Shown here in pieces: positions 41,691 through 53,577 of a DNA stretch of 64,000 nt. The translations under genes were made by a program, and so were the position numbers. The notes under the pieces are model-generated. The model was given only the letters and a program-made list of their open reading frames with translations. It ran no database searches and had not been told where the DNA came from. This DNA comes from Symsagittifera roscoffensis (Eukaryota > Xenacoelomorpha > Acoela > Convolutidae): contig NC_087070.1 of assembly GCF_963678635.1 (NCBI RefSeq), forward strand, positions 8,900,539-8,964,538, written 5' to 3'. The stretch's first letter is position 1. Every line of letters starts with the position of its first letter.

Positions 41691-42403
41691 ATCTAGATTA
41701 TTGATTTCACCACAGAACAATTATTCCAAGATTGAGAATAAAACTGTAGCAAGAAATTGGACAGTAGAAAAACTGAAACATTTCTACTTGGTCGACAATT
41801 CAGCATTCGATCAGATCCTTGTCTTTTTGAGTTTCTTCTAAATTCAAGCAGAAAACTCCTGAGAACACAAGCAGTCGATTAAAAGGACGGAAAACAAAAA
41901 TGACTGAGTATGATTATGACATATAGAATACCAGCCCAAATCTGCTCAAACATGCACGCTTCTTCAGCCGGAGCAGTGTTGAAGAAAAACTTGTTGACCA
42001 GCAAGCGAAGACGAATCATCTGTTCATTTTTGTACCAGTTTTGCTCAACAAAATTGACTCATAAAAACACAGGCAAAGTTTTCTTCAAAAATAGCACTGA
42101 GATCTAGAAAAGACAGATGGAATGATGCATCACAGAAAGAGCAACCCTAAAAACGGGCAGCAAAAATTTGTCGTACGTGGACGGTTAGACGTGGACAATG
42201 GAAACGCAATTTGGCCAGTTCATCAAAGGTTGCGACGTTTGTACATCTAAGACAAAAACTTGCATATATACATATGCAAGAATTGAAATTCGAACGCGTT
42301 CACATGGAATTTGCGCAGTCGAATAAAGTACCCGACAAGCAACTGTTAGTTTTTGTATTCTGAGTCTGCTACCCGAGTCGAGATTTTTCACCTAATCTGA
42401 AGC
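41691..42403. other. Unassigned DNA, probably decayed retroelement
   Basis: No gene supported. It continues from the decayed Gypsy fragment and ends at the GAGCGGTTT array. Short open frames (41910-42107) are not convincing. Confidence 0.3.
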
Positions 42404-42846
42404 AAGATTTGAGCGGTTTGAGCGTTTTTTTTTAGACAATTACGCTCAAAATTTTGCTTCAAAATGAGCGATTTGAGCGGTTTTTGAACAGTTTTTATAA
42501 AAAAACCGCTCAAAAACCGCTCAAGATTTGAACGGTTTTGGGCGGTTTATCCAAAAAAACTGCTCAAAAACCGCGCAAGATTTGAGCGGTTTATCTACAA
42601 ATTATCTAGTTTCTTTATAAGACCGCTCGAAAACCGCTTGAAAACGGCTCCAATCTTGCTTGAAAAACCGTTCAAAAACCAAGGCAAGGGATGAGCGGTT
42701 TTTGAGCGGTTTTTTAAGCAAGATTCGAGCGGTTTGAGCGGTTTTTCCAAAAAACCGCCCAAACCGCTCAAACCGCTCAAACCGCTCAAATATTGCTGGA
42801 AAACCGCTCAAACCGCTCAAATCTTGAGCGGTTTTTGAGCGGGATC
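42404..42846. repeat. GAGCGGTTT array in both orientations
   Basis: More than 25 copies of GAGCGGTTT or AACCGCTC, in mixed orientation and irregular spacing of about 10-25 bp, mingled with GCAAGATT and CTTGCT. Because both orientations alternate, the stretch can form many hairpins. The minus-strand frames here read as Gly/Leu/Ser or Phe/Glu/Arg runs and reflect the repeat only. Confidence 0.85.
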
Positions 42847-42874
42847 TCGACCCGGGAGTTAGAAGCCAATTTGC

Positions 42875-42930
42875 ATCTGCTAATCGACAATGCGCCACAG
42901 TTCAGATCATTGAATAAATTGAAGAAAAAA
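42875..42930 (+). pseudogene. Possible integrase scrap
   Basis: Reads LLIDNAPQFRSLNKL, resembling the integrase core region around the second catalytic Asp (DNG/DNA-x-x-F). Too short to place in a family. Confidence 0.35.
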
Positions 42931-43559
42931 AACAGAAGAAACATTTGAGCCCCAACCTTCAATGAAGCAACAGTTTACATTTCGCTAAACAGAAGTTATT
43001 CATGGAGACAAGTTTGCAAAAATTAGTAGAAAAACTGTTCTGCTGAAGCAATAGAATGATGAGGATCTAAGAAGTGCAAATTCACAGTTCTGCTTCTTAC
43101 TCCCAAAACCCCTAACTACAACAAGGATGTTCCATGAAACAACCAGTGTGATACAGAGTCTAACCATATTTCTAATACTGATGAGAACCTCATTTCTGAT
43201 GAAAGTACCGATTAGGATCCTAGAGTAACAGATTGATTAAGTGCCACCACTTGCAGCGATTGCCGCTGGATACTTCCTACGCCAAAGAAAAATCCTAGCT
43301 GAAAATATGCATCAAAACAAAACTTTCCTCATTATCATATGTTTCTCGATGATAGCTTCAACTTATTAGAAGTTGTTCATGTCTGTTCATTTTTGACCTA
43401 GCGTGAAATATATATTGATTGACTTTTTCACTATCAAGTTGATATATCACCCAAAAAAAATCGACGCGTTACTAAAGGCGCGTTGAAGTTCCACGGGAAA
43501 ACGCAAATAACTCCTTTCTTGTCGAATCCAGTCTGCTTCAAAGTCAGTTGCTCTTTCTT

Positions 43560-44490
43560 ACGCGCTTCCGACACCAAATGTACGCAACATTCTCTGATAT
43601 CGAAGGCCTGTTTATACAGGTCTGTCTAGTGGATTGCAATCAATATTTGTTACGTTTTTAATGGCGGGTTGACACCTCACTAGCATTGCTAACTAAGCTC
43701 CTCGCCGAGCAGCCGTCCATAAGAAAGGACGTTATCCCGAAGCCGCAAACGCCACACTGAACCATATTTTTTATCGACAGTTCCCTCTGCGCCGTTAAAA
43801 ATGCAGCAACCGGTTGAAAAGTGAGTCAAAGTTTGATTGAACCACATAAAGTAGCAGAGTTAACCTAAGTAAGTTTGTTTCGAATACTTCAGAATTTTCG
43901 AAAAATCTAATTATCACTGAAGCCACTGCTAGTAACACCGCAAAAATCCCTACCGCTACGAACACTGCGGAAACCGCTTTGCAAGTTCTCGGTCTCAATT
44001 AAGACCAGGTCACCCATACGTTTGTTGTGAGCAGAGGAGTTAATCGCGAACTCAAAGACACAATGTGTCTATACTTGCGAATAGGTCTTGTTGCTCCCTA
44101 TACCATACGCGCACGTGTGTTAGTTAAAAACAACTGGCAATTGAGTGGTCAGCAATTAGATCATCCACTACCAATGGAGTTGAACAGCGAAATTAACCAA
44201 TAACACTCAAACTTGCCAGTTTGACTTCAACTCCCGATCCTTCGTTGCTGCTTTGACTTTCCAGTGGACGGTGTGAAAGCTAGAGTAGCGACATTGAAGA
44301 TGCAGTCAATTCCAAAGTTGGAAATTTAAGCTGCGCTTCTTGCTACTCGTCTGTAGATTGAACTCAATTTACAATCAACCCGCTATTGTAGCCAATCGGG
44401 TAGCCAAATTTCTAGAGTCGACATTAGTCGCTCATTGATTTCATGTCCTGAGTGGGACCACCCCAGCTTAAACAGTACAATTGGTAAAGA
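43560..44490 (+). mobile_element. Decayed BEL/Pao RT and RNase H fragment
   Basis: Peptides match the young BEL element in order: FSDIEGLFIQVCL (RT), FVVSRGVN then GLVAPYTIRARVLVKNNW and LSGQQLD (linker after RT), and VANRVAKFLEST with HVLSGTTPA (RNase H region). Related to but clearly diverged from the element at 10353-20171. Many breaks; old. No LTRs located. Confidence 0.75.
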
Positions 44491-44872
44491 ATTGGAACAA
44501 CTCTGCTTGTTAAGTCAGGTTAATTCCCTAAATAATCCGACTGCCCTTAACCGGTATCGAATGTTATTTGAAGGCAAACAAAATTTTCCAAAAACTTCGA
44601 AACTTTGAGGTACAACAAATGTGTGTGAATAATAGGAAGAAAAGATGAATTTGATTGCCTGTATTCACTTTGGAACGATTTTGTTCTGCGGGAGTACTGT
44701 TCCACGCAAAAATTTATCGCATTAAGCTATCAAAATTATAAATCAAGTCTATATAGTGCGCATAAAATAATTCAGCGTGGCAATTTGTACAACCACAGAA
44801 ATGTCGAAATAAAATATCTTTTTAAACGTGAACTCAATATCTTCAATTGGTTATATTCTTTGTCAACACTAT
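44491..44872. other. Unassigned AT-rich DNA
   Basis: No gene or clear repeat seen between the decayed BEL fragment and the first GGCTCTTTT unit. Confidence 0.3.
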
Positions 44873-45070
44873 GGGCTCTTTTCATTCTCCTCCACCCGCA
44901 TATTTTTTAGACTAATTTTTTTGTTTACACTGTCGGATTCTTATAAATTTTTGCATAGGGACTAATTAGGCCTTCACAAAAATTTTTGGTCTTCATATTC
45001 AAACTTGTAAAACCACTCGCAGCACCATGAAACTGATGCTTACGTGAGGTTGGGGAAAGTAAAAAAATTC
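44873..45070. mobile_element. GGCTCTTTT unit, degenerate
   Basis: Starts GGGCTCTTTTCATTCTCC. The interior aligns with the unit at 61255-61459 (shared GACTAAT, TTGGTCTTCATA and AAAACCACTCG). The right end is eroded. A further partial start, GGGCCCTTTTCCACTCCCC, lies near 45161. Confidence 0.55.
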
Positions 45071-45433
45071 ACACTACAATTTCGGTCGCCGAAATTTGAC
45101 TAAAAAAACCGCACCCATGTATAAATTTTCTGCAATCCTTCAAAAATCAGATTCAAATTTGGGCCCTTTTCCACTCCCCCGATCCCACGTTTGAAATTTT
45201 AATATAGTTGTTCAACGTGATATTATTGTTAAACACGAGATTTACGATGGAATATAGAAAGGAACAAATCTGTTCACAATTGCTAGTTCTTTATCACTGA
45301 AAATTGACAACATAAAGTAGTTTTGTGAACATAAGTAGTTCAAAAATGAAATTAAAAGATAGGGAAAATAGAAAAATGCCACAATCCAAAAGTGGGATGA
45401 AAAGGAAAAGAGACGTGAAACCATTTCAAAACA

Positions 45434-45799
45434 AGCATTCATAGACCAAATTTATTTATGATGGAATATCACTATAAAATGTTTATAACTAACCAATCAG
45501 TTTCCATCCCTAACTTTTACACTTATTTGTAAGGACTGGAACTACTTGTAGTTTCAGCACCAGAAGAATTTGAATAAAACTTAGAATACAGTTGTTCTCC
45601 TTACGGCAACTAAGTCGCATAAACCAGTATACACTAGGTCTATTGAGACTGGGGATATATGAGTAAGATTAGGATTGGTATTAGACTAAGAAGTTGCACG
45701 AGTCTATCCGGCCGAAAATAAGATAGCGTGAGGAGCAGACGGTGTACCTTATCTGAAATTACTCTATGAGTATAGTACATTACATAATACATAACTCAT
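45434..45799 (+). repeat. LTR core of the AT-rich Gypsy family (near 5' end of element 1)
   Basis: Shares with four other places in the window the core ACTACTTGTAGTTTCA, GTATACACTAG, TCTATTGAGACT, GACTAAGAAGTTGCACGA, GATAGCGTGA and TACCTTATCTGAAATTACTC. It ends near CATAACTCAT. It lies upstream of the element-1 coding region in the same orientation, so it is probably its 5' LTR, shortened on the left. Confidence 0.65.
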
Positions 45800-45880
45800 A
45801 AGGCCATCACAAACGTGTTTGGACTCTTTTCCAGTTTCCCATCCCCTTTGGGAAACTACAACAAAATTGTTTAGAGAATT

Positions 45881-46214
45881 GGGCTCTTTTCCAGTTCCCC
45901 CTTTCAAATTCAAATTTTAAAAACTTCTTTAACGTTGTCATAATGCAATGAAATTTGGCGTGGTGAACAAATCGACAACTGTGAACAGATGCGTTCTTCA
46001 TACTTGTAAGCGTAATATCACGCATTTAGCCATAAAAACTCGTATAACTAATTTAAAACTCGTTATTTTGAAAGGGGGGACTGGAAAAGAACCAAGAATT
46101 GTTCATTTGTTCCTGCTCACAGGTTTTCTTGCAGTTAAAACATCAAAAGTCATTTTCAATAGTCATTCGTACCTCGAAATTCAGTAAAAATTAAAAGGGG
46201 CTGGAAGAGAGCCC
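45881..46214. mobile_element. GGCTCTTTT TIR element, 334 bp
   Basis: GGGCTCTTTTCCAGTTCCCC at the left is mirrored by GGGGCTGGAAGAGAGCCC at the right. No coding capacity supported. The interior aligns with the unit at about 61012-61227 (GTCATTATGCAA-like and CGCATTTAGCCATAA). A fragment of another unit (GGACTCTTTTCCAG) lies just before it at 45821. Confidence 0.7.
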
Positions 46215-47436
46215 CTATTTGCTATCCATTAACCCTATAAAAACAAAACTTATGCGAGGTGGAGGGTAGCCGAATAATACAATAACGATCTATACAATAA
46301 CGACTGATAAAAAGAATACAAGTCGTTTCTACCAAATTCTGCATTAAAATAAAACTTTTTAATAAATAATTTATTAAATACAAATACATAAATTAGTTAG
46401 TACAAAAATTCTTGTTAGTTTCATAAATTAACTAATTTTTTTGATCCCAGCTTCATCACCTAAAACATAACAGCAAGAATTCAAGAAACTAATCTCATCA
46501 AAACTTTATCTTCTAAATACTCTTCATCTCAAACTTTCAAAATAAAAATTATCAAGATCTATCCTTGTTTCGAATACTCCACTTTTCTTTAATAACAGAT
46601 CATCAAGGCTTCCCTTGGATCTTTTATTTTAAATTAAAACTAAAACTAAATTATTTTACTATTGATCATCAAGGCTTTCCTTGGATCAAACAGAACAATT
46701 TTGGTCTCCGCTTCCCATAATTTTAAAAGTGTCTAACGACCTCAAACGTCGATTCACTACCCAACCCTTATCAACGACCCAGGACTAATAGAAATTTTTA
46801 AAAAACTAGCCATTTAAATTAAGCTAAGCATTGAAGAACTTCGATTACTCATCCTTTACTTGAGCCCTTCCTCTTAGATGACCCAGGCTAAAACCCCTAA
46901 CAAAAACGATCTACTTGTGTTCTAATTATACCTGAACCTTGTGGATTGATCTACTATTCTCCAACCCTCGATCACAAAATCAAAATCCCTAGGTAAGATT
47001 AAGTAGGAAATTCATAGGTTAAAACTTCTTCACGAGAGAAAAAACCATTCTCCTGAGTTGATATACTCGCTCTCCAACCCGTCAACCACGACAATCTATG
47101 CCCCAAGTTAAGATAACACACAAAAATTGTAAGAACAAACAGTTTAGGAAATTGAAATTTCTAATCTCTAAATATTGCATCCATCATCCTAAAGCATATG
47201 TCAAGAGATAATCTAGAAAGTAAACCAACAATCGTATCAATTAATTGTTAATTAAAAACGAAAGATACGACCTTGTAATCACACCACACAGATGAGCAAT
47301 AATATATATTAGATCAAAACGACAAACACAAAAAAGACAATCATAACAAAAGAAAAACAGTCATAACAAAACAAGAAACGCAGTCTATGTATCAGAACCA
47401 AACACAATAGAGGAACTTCAAGATTTAAAAAACTCG
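46215..47436 (+). other. AT-rich leader region of element 1
   Basis: No gene supported. A 24-bp direct repeat, GATCATCAAGGCTTCCCTTG plus four bases, occurs at 46598-46621 and 46664-46687. The right part (from about 47150) aligns with 62440-62700 of element 2 (AAAGATACGACC, GTAATCA), so it belongs to the element. Confidence 0.5.
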
Positions 47437-47628
47437 TTGAACAAAATTAACCCGATTGAGGACCAAATATATTGTTTTTGGCTCAGAAGCCACAACACCA
47501 TCATCAATAAAAGAAAAACGCAAAATAAAAAATCACATATCAACAAACCAAGATGTCTATATAATTGGAATCAAACAATAAGACATATTGAATGTTACAC
47601 ACTAACAGTTTTACGATGTAAAACATGA
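47437..47628 (+). CDS. Small basic 5' ORF of element 1
   Basis: 63 codons ending CLYNWNQTIRHIECYTLTVL, with a Lys/Arg/Asn-rich middle. Element 2 has the related text SIKRKRRIKN and RLYNWNQPVRHIENYTLTVI at about 62755-62890. Keeping this peptide in two copies, while surrounding DNA drifts, argues for past coding. The basic block could be a nuclear localisation or RNA-binding signal. Function unknown. Confidence 0.5.
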   Translation: MNKINPIEDQIYCFWLRSHNTIINKRKTQNKKSHINKPRCLYNWNQTIRHIECYTLTVLRCKT

Positions 47629-47799
47629 TGGAGTACAACAAAAAACTAGACGATAACTCGAAGTTCCCGTTTTTCATAAGACCACAAAATGATCCCGCCG
47701 TGGACAAGTACAATTTTGTTACAACCTAGTTGCAAATTTATTCGAAAAACTAAATAGGCCATGTAAACAAGAATTCCCTGAAGTAAAAATAATATGACA

Positions 47800-48460
47800 A
47801 TTCCTTGACCACTATCTCAAAGATATTTGTAGTATCACGTCATATTATGGTATACTTACAATTGAAATTGCATCACCAAAACCAAATCACATAAGACACC
47901 AAATACAAACAGATGATATAGATATAGAATTCTCAAAAGTTTTTACAGTTTATTTAAATTTTATACAACACCAAAATTCACAACAAGCAAATTCAAAATT
48001 TACGAACGATGTATTTCCAGTCATCTATAGCTATCTATCTATACTAGAATTAAGAGAAACACAAGGTAACTCACCAATTCAAACATCCCGACATTCAGCT
48101 GTAAGACAAGAAATAGATATTTTCTCAAAATTTTTAAATGGAATCTGTGAAATCTTCACAAGTAATGAAATATCACAAATTGTTGAACACGATCTACAAA
48201 AGATAGAAGCATGGTTTAGTATTGAATATTTTGTCCTTAACATTGTTCTAATATCACTAGCAAGAAAAAATTTTCGACCACAAAATTCAGACGATGAAAC
48301 TATATTGGGAGATGAAACAGATTATGTTTGGGACCCTGAATGGTCTCATCCATTATTTATTAATATACCAAGTGATATATCAAGTCAAGCAATTACCATA
48401 GTTTCCATCAATAGTTATTATGTTAGAATAACTCCACTTTTTTTTGATGCAACACTATAA
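47800..48460 (+). pseudogene. N-terminal gag-like frame of element 1
   Basis: About 220 open codons with no clear start: FLDHYLKDICSITSYYGIL, DDIDIEFSKVFTVYLNFIQ, YSYLSILELRETQGNSP, TDYVWDPEWSHPLFINIP, ending FFDAT. Element 2 repeats the text near 63030-63700 (TDYVWDPEWSHELFKIIP). The WDPEWSHPLF block is the most conserved. I know no domain for it. Its place before gag suggests an extra structural protein. Confidence 0.55.
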
Positions 48461-49290
48461 ACTAAAATCCATTACTCACTGACAGAACAGGAAATAATAG
48501 TTTAAATTCTTTATTTAATAATCAATAAATTTTAAACGAAACAAGAAATCCTACGCAACAAGATATTTAAACTCATTCACTTTTCAAATCAAATTCAAAT
48601 GAAGAAATAGTTGAAACAATGCCAACAACAACGCAACAAAGCATTTCCTCAATTCATCCTACACATACAACTCCAAGAAACAAAAACGCAGCATTTCCGC
48701 AAACAACTATACAATCCACGGTAAAACCTTCCGTTTTCCAAAGTCCTCTTAAATGGACTATCAAACATTTAAACAAGTAACGACATCAAGACAAACAAAT
48801 AAGCAAAAGATGTCAAAAAGAAATAACTTCTCAGATCAAAACTATAATTTTTCTGCAAAATCCAAAAAAAAACAAACCCCCAAATATGAATAATCAAAAT
48901 GAAACACAATCACAAAATTAAAATTTACCACAAAAAACTTCTCAATCAGTATTTTTTAAATACTATAAATCGATACCATATTAGAAAACAACAACTAATT
49001 ATTTTTTTCCATCAGATGATGAAGAATATTCTAATCAAAATCATCAACAATTTTATTCAAGCCAAAGACCTCTTTCTTACAGTGTTGATCAACCAGATAT
49101 TTTCGAACCATACACACGAGATGAAAAAATACGACAACCTAGAAAAATCCAACCTCATACAATAATATTTTTCAACCCCAATACCCAGTCAAAACACAAT
49201 CTTACCTACCAACTCAAATGCATAAACCCCACTGCCATATTATTTACAACAACATGAAATAACAAAAAGTCAACTTACCAACTTTCTCAA

Positions 49291-50510
49291 ATGCCAATTG
49301 CCGCTGAATTACTACAAATGACTATGAATTCATACCTAGTGGGTGAATCACCAATATCATCGGATAAGCCATTAATGGTATTCACAAGAACAGATCCCGA
49401 ATACTCCGTAGAAGATTTTTTAAATGCAGTCACAGCAAATTTGAGTTTAAATATAGGACCTGAACCAGTAAATACACCACTCCATCAAAATTGGATACAT
49501 AGACGCAGAGCTCTAATCCAAACCATACTTGATTTTGTTTTCAATTTTACCTATAGATATTGAATCAGATTGGAAAAGATTCACACAAGATTTTTCAAAA
49601 ATGTTCGACTCCGAAAGAAACAAACAACACCAAATAGTTTTTTGCAATGAATTTCGTAGAATCCCAAACGAAACAATTAAACAACTAGCAGTAAAAATCG
49701 AAACACTAGTAAGAAAAGCATATTCTCCTAATACACATGATTGAAAAAACACAAAAATGATAGAAATATTAATGATGTTTCTAACACCTCAGGTACAAAA
49801 AAAAGAAGTAAAAAAGAGAGCATCACATCCATCTTTAATACGAGAACCCGATATAGACTTCAGAAAACTAGTAGTTTAACTAGAACAAGCTGAAATCACT
49901 ATGAAATTGGAAGAAACAGAAAATTTAAAACTACAATATGTAAATAACATCCAAACCATCACTTCACAAATAAATAATATTCATGACTCTGACACTGAAC
50001 TAGCTAAAAAAATTCAAATATTAAATATCAACGCGCAAAATCCAAATTTTCAAGTCAAACCATCATTCAAAAAATGGTGTAACTATCGCCGTAGATACGG
50101 ACACAATATTGTTGAGTGTAGACAAAAACAACAAGATAATCAAATCAAACCTCAGAAACACAGAGAAGCAAATAAATCATTTTACCAAAACATGAAAAAA
50201 GAAAGCCAAAATCTACCAAAAAAAACATTAACAGTAACAACATTTCAGGCAAACAACTTCCTGACAATTATAATGTCTCTAGACAACAATCAACTTTCAG
50301 ATGAAAAACTATCGCGGAAGATCTCCAGATCAAAGAAAATCACAAAACTTCTCAAAAAATAGATATAGTCGATCAAACAGTCAAATCAATCAAAATCGAA
50401 ATAACTATTCAAGATCAAACTCAAACAGAAGTAACTTTTCAAATTGTTACAGAAATTGTTCAAACTCAAGATATTGTTCAAAATACTGTTCTAGAAATTC
50501 CTCTTAAAAT
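49291..50510 (+). pseudogene. Gag of element 1
   Basis: Gag helical core: FTRTDPEYSVEDFLNAVTAN, TPLHQNWIHRRRALIQTILD, SDWKRFTQDFSKMFDSERN and EFRRIPNETIKQLAVKIE, the typical retrotransposon gag (DUF1759-unlike, Ty3-type) pattern. Next a Cys/His stretch, KWCNYRRRYGHNIVECRQ, in the place of a zinc knuckle. Then a Ser/Asn/Arg-rich tail (RYSRSNSQINQNRNNYSRSN) of low complexity, perhaps RNA-binding. Several breaks. Confidence 0.75.
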
Positions 50511-51149
50511 AGAAACAGAAACTAATTAAACAACAGGAATAGACAATATCAAAATGACAGATCACGAAACTATTCGAACAAAAGATCAAACGATTATGAT
50601 TATCACAATAGATCACGTGACAATTCTCAGAATAGAAATTAAAATTATCAAAATCAACAAAGAAATTTTTCTCAACCACTGCACAGAAAAAACACACGAT
50701 ATCAAAATTCACAGCAAAACTATAGAAGTAGTACACCCATACCTCAAAGACAAATTAACCAAGTACAATCAACTGAAGCAACTCAATCAGACCCTCGCGG
50801 TATTGATAACACAGAAATCACAGAACTGCAACTAAATCACATATTTTGCGAATCCACAGACGATGAGAGCGAAACAGAAAATACACTTTCGAAAAACATG
50901 CTTCAAACTGAAAACGAATACGAAACACCAATTGAATCGAATAACTATCAAAAAAATGAAAATCATTTCCAAAACTCTGATAACATTAAAAAAAATAGCA
51001 GACTATACTGAACAAGAGCTGAAAGGAAGTTCATGCACAAACAATATATATCAGGATACATCAAATAAAATACAACTACCCCAAAAAAATTTTGACAATC
51101 CCTTTTCTCCTAGAAAGTCCAAAAAGCAAATATTTTCAATCACCAGACC

Positions 51150-51240
51150 TTGACCTCGAAATTGATTTTTTAATAGACTCAGGAGCAGAATCAAATTTAA
51201 TAATCATTTCCACATGAATTGAAATACAAACTTTACATCC
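51150..51240 (+). pseudogene. Retropepsin fragment of element 1
   Basis: LEIDFLIDSGAESNLIII is the active-site strand and loop of a retroviral-type aspartic protease (D-S-G-A). It lies between gag and RT as expected. The flap region is not clear. Confidence 0.6.
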
Positions 51241-52074
51241 AAATTTAATACCCTGTAAAACCTCAAGCAACCTAGCAACAGCACAAGGATCAAGCTTGGA
51301 AAATTTTGGAAAATCGAATTATTCCTTGCTCCCTTTCGAAAAAGGGAACAAAATAAACTTTTAACTAAACCTTTCAAACAATTCAAACAAAGATTCCATA
51401 TCACAGATATAAAACACAATATCGTTAGGATACCAATAATTACTAAATATACTCCCACTATTAATAATAAAATACATATAAAACACAAGTATACAAGAAT
51501 GAAAAACACATCATTTACTTTCTTTCAAAGGTTAAATAAACAACTAACGTTTTTTCCAAATTCTACTCTATGCATAACCAAGAACAAAAACACCTGAAAC
51601 TGTTAGCTGGATATGTATATATTTTTTCAGTAAGTCAAGTCCATCAATATAACATGAGACAGAACAAACAACGACTATATATGTCAGACCTTGAAGTCAT
51701 AAATTTTTCCGAGTTGCAATCTCATCCATCAAATACACGAAAAATACAAATTCAGATATAATTTCATTATATGTATACAATAATTCTCCATTAAAATTAA
51801 CATTACCTCTAGGACTTCTAGGTTATTGTGAAACTAATGCAACAATTTCTCCTACAATAGAAATATCATATAGAGTGATTAATGTTTTGAAAATATTAGA
51901 TATATGTCAATCAACAATCCTTAATAAAGAATTATCAATAATTATTATAATAAGTGATAAAAAACGAAACACAGAATTTTTCACAAAAACACCTTATTTT
52001 AAGCCAGCAATTCAGATATCAAAAAACAACACTGAACAACAAAAATTCCTTACAACTTTCAACCTTTAACCCTC

Positions 52075-52911
52075 TCAAATTACACCAAACGAATTTGAAC
52101 AACTAGCCAAACTGTTACTAAAATACCCAATCGTGTATGCCACATCTAATTTTGATATTGGAAAATTAAATTCACCACTGCAATTACCTCTAAATCCTGA
52201 CGCAAATTTCAAAAAACATCGAGCAAGTAAAATCCCAATTCTTTTGCAAGATAAAGTCAATTGATTACTAGACTAACAAGAATAATATGGAATCATTTCC
52301 CCAGTAAATAAAGAAGAACAACCAAAAGGAAACTCATTCAAAAATCCCGTTATTATTTTAGCTAAAGGAGAATCCTTAAAAGTCGTTTTAGACGCAAGAT
52401 ACCTCAGTTCCCTGATTGTTGAATCTAAATGTAATTGGCCTAAAGAACCATTTCAAGAAATTCTCGCAAAATAAACGGAAAATACTTTACAACAGCTGAC
52501 ATTAACAGTGCTTACAACCAAATGCCGCTGGATTATCAATCAGGACGCTTAACGCAATTTGTTATTGGAAACCAATAGTACGAATTGAATAGGCTTTTCT
52601 ATGGAATCTCCATAGGACCAGCAGCATTCTTGGCATTTATGAGTAAAATTTTGAGACCAGTCATTCTCAGTAAAATTGTCATAACATGTTTTGACGATGT
52701 TTTTATGCAATCACAGACAAAAATTGAAATGTTTATCGTCGTAGATAAATATCATCAAAAACTACTTAAAGAAAACATGAAAGCAGCCCCGGATAAATCA
52801 CATTTTTTCCGCACCCGTGTTAAAATTCTTGGACATAGTATTGAAGGAAATACAATAACTCCACTAAAATCCCGCATAGACGCAATCATAAAACTTCACA
52901 ACCTCCATTAA
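52075..52911 (+). pseudogene. Reverse transcriptase of element 1
   Basis: Gypsy-type RT text in order: FDIGKLNSPLQLPLNPDANF and KHRASKIPILLQDKV (start), NPVIILAKGESLKVVLDARY (fingers), FYGISIGPAAFLAFM (the LPFGL block), a double-Asp catalytic box near 52695, and KAAPDKSHFFRTRVKILGHS (thumb approach). Strong family likeness; broken in several places. Confidence 0.8.
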
Positions 52912-52967
52912 AAAAAACTCTAAGAATTTTTTGGAATGAGTAACTCCTAAGTAAATATGTCTATAAA

Positions 52968-53525
52968 ATGCAACTACTTTTAAGGCCACTTTATAACCTT
53001 CTCAGACAGCAAAATAGTTTTGAATGGACAACAGAACATCAGAAACGATTTGAAGATATAAAAACACTCCTCACTGAACAAATATCAAGTACTATTCCAG
53101 ATCCAAACCAACCATTTTGTGCTATGTGCGACGCCTCAATTTTTGGCATTGGCGCAGCACTATTACAATCACAGAGTGGAATAAATAAAATGAATCTTAT
53201 TTCAGCAAATTCTAGGCTATTTACACAAGCTGAACTTGGACTCTCTACACTTATGAGAGAATGCACAGCAATATTATACACTCTCACTTTATATGAAATT
53301 TCAATGTTTGGATTAAAAAATCCAACAGTTCTATTTACAGATCATAAACTTATAATTTTTCTCTTTACACAAAAATCAAATCCAAACCACAGAGTTTGTC
53401 GATTTCAATTAATTTTAATGAAATTTCCAAACCTATATCTAGTTTGGACAGCAGGAAAAAATCTTGCATTACCAGACAGACTCAGTAGAAATACACCACC
53501 TGATTTATTAACAAAAAAACAGTAG
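52968..53525 (+). CDS. RNase H region of element 1
   Basis: 185 codons: LLRPLYNLLRQQNSFEWTTE (connection), then RNase H with FCAMCDASIFGIGAALL (first Asp), STLMRECTAILYTLTLYE (Glu helix), VLFTDHKLIIFLF (Asp) and VWTAGKNLALPDRLSR (last Asp). All four acidic positions of the Gypsy RNase H are visible. It removes the RNA strand during reverse transcription. Confidence 0.8.
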   Translation: MQLLLRPLYNLLRQQNSFEWTTEHQKRFEDIKTLLTEQISSTIPDPNQPFCAMCDASIFGIGAALLQSQSGINKMNLISANSRLFTQAELGLSTLMRECTAILYTLTLYEISMFGLKNPTVLFTDHKLIIFLFTQKSNPNHRVCRFQLILMKFPNLYLVWTAGKNLALPDRLSRNTPPDLLTKKQ

Positions 53526-53577
53526 AAATACCACAGAATATTAAGTTTTCCTTGCACAAGACAAAACGTAACCACGA

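Noticed and set aside
42595-42898. Gly/Leu/Ser or Phe/Glu/Arg repeat proteins on the minus strand
   Set aside because: Direct translation of the GAGCGGTTT array with no independent support.
45821-45880. Separate 60-bp GGCTCTTTT element
   Set aside because: A left end without a matching right end; treated as a fragment beside the 45881-46214 unit.
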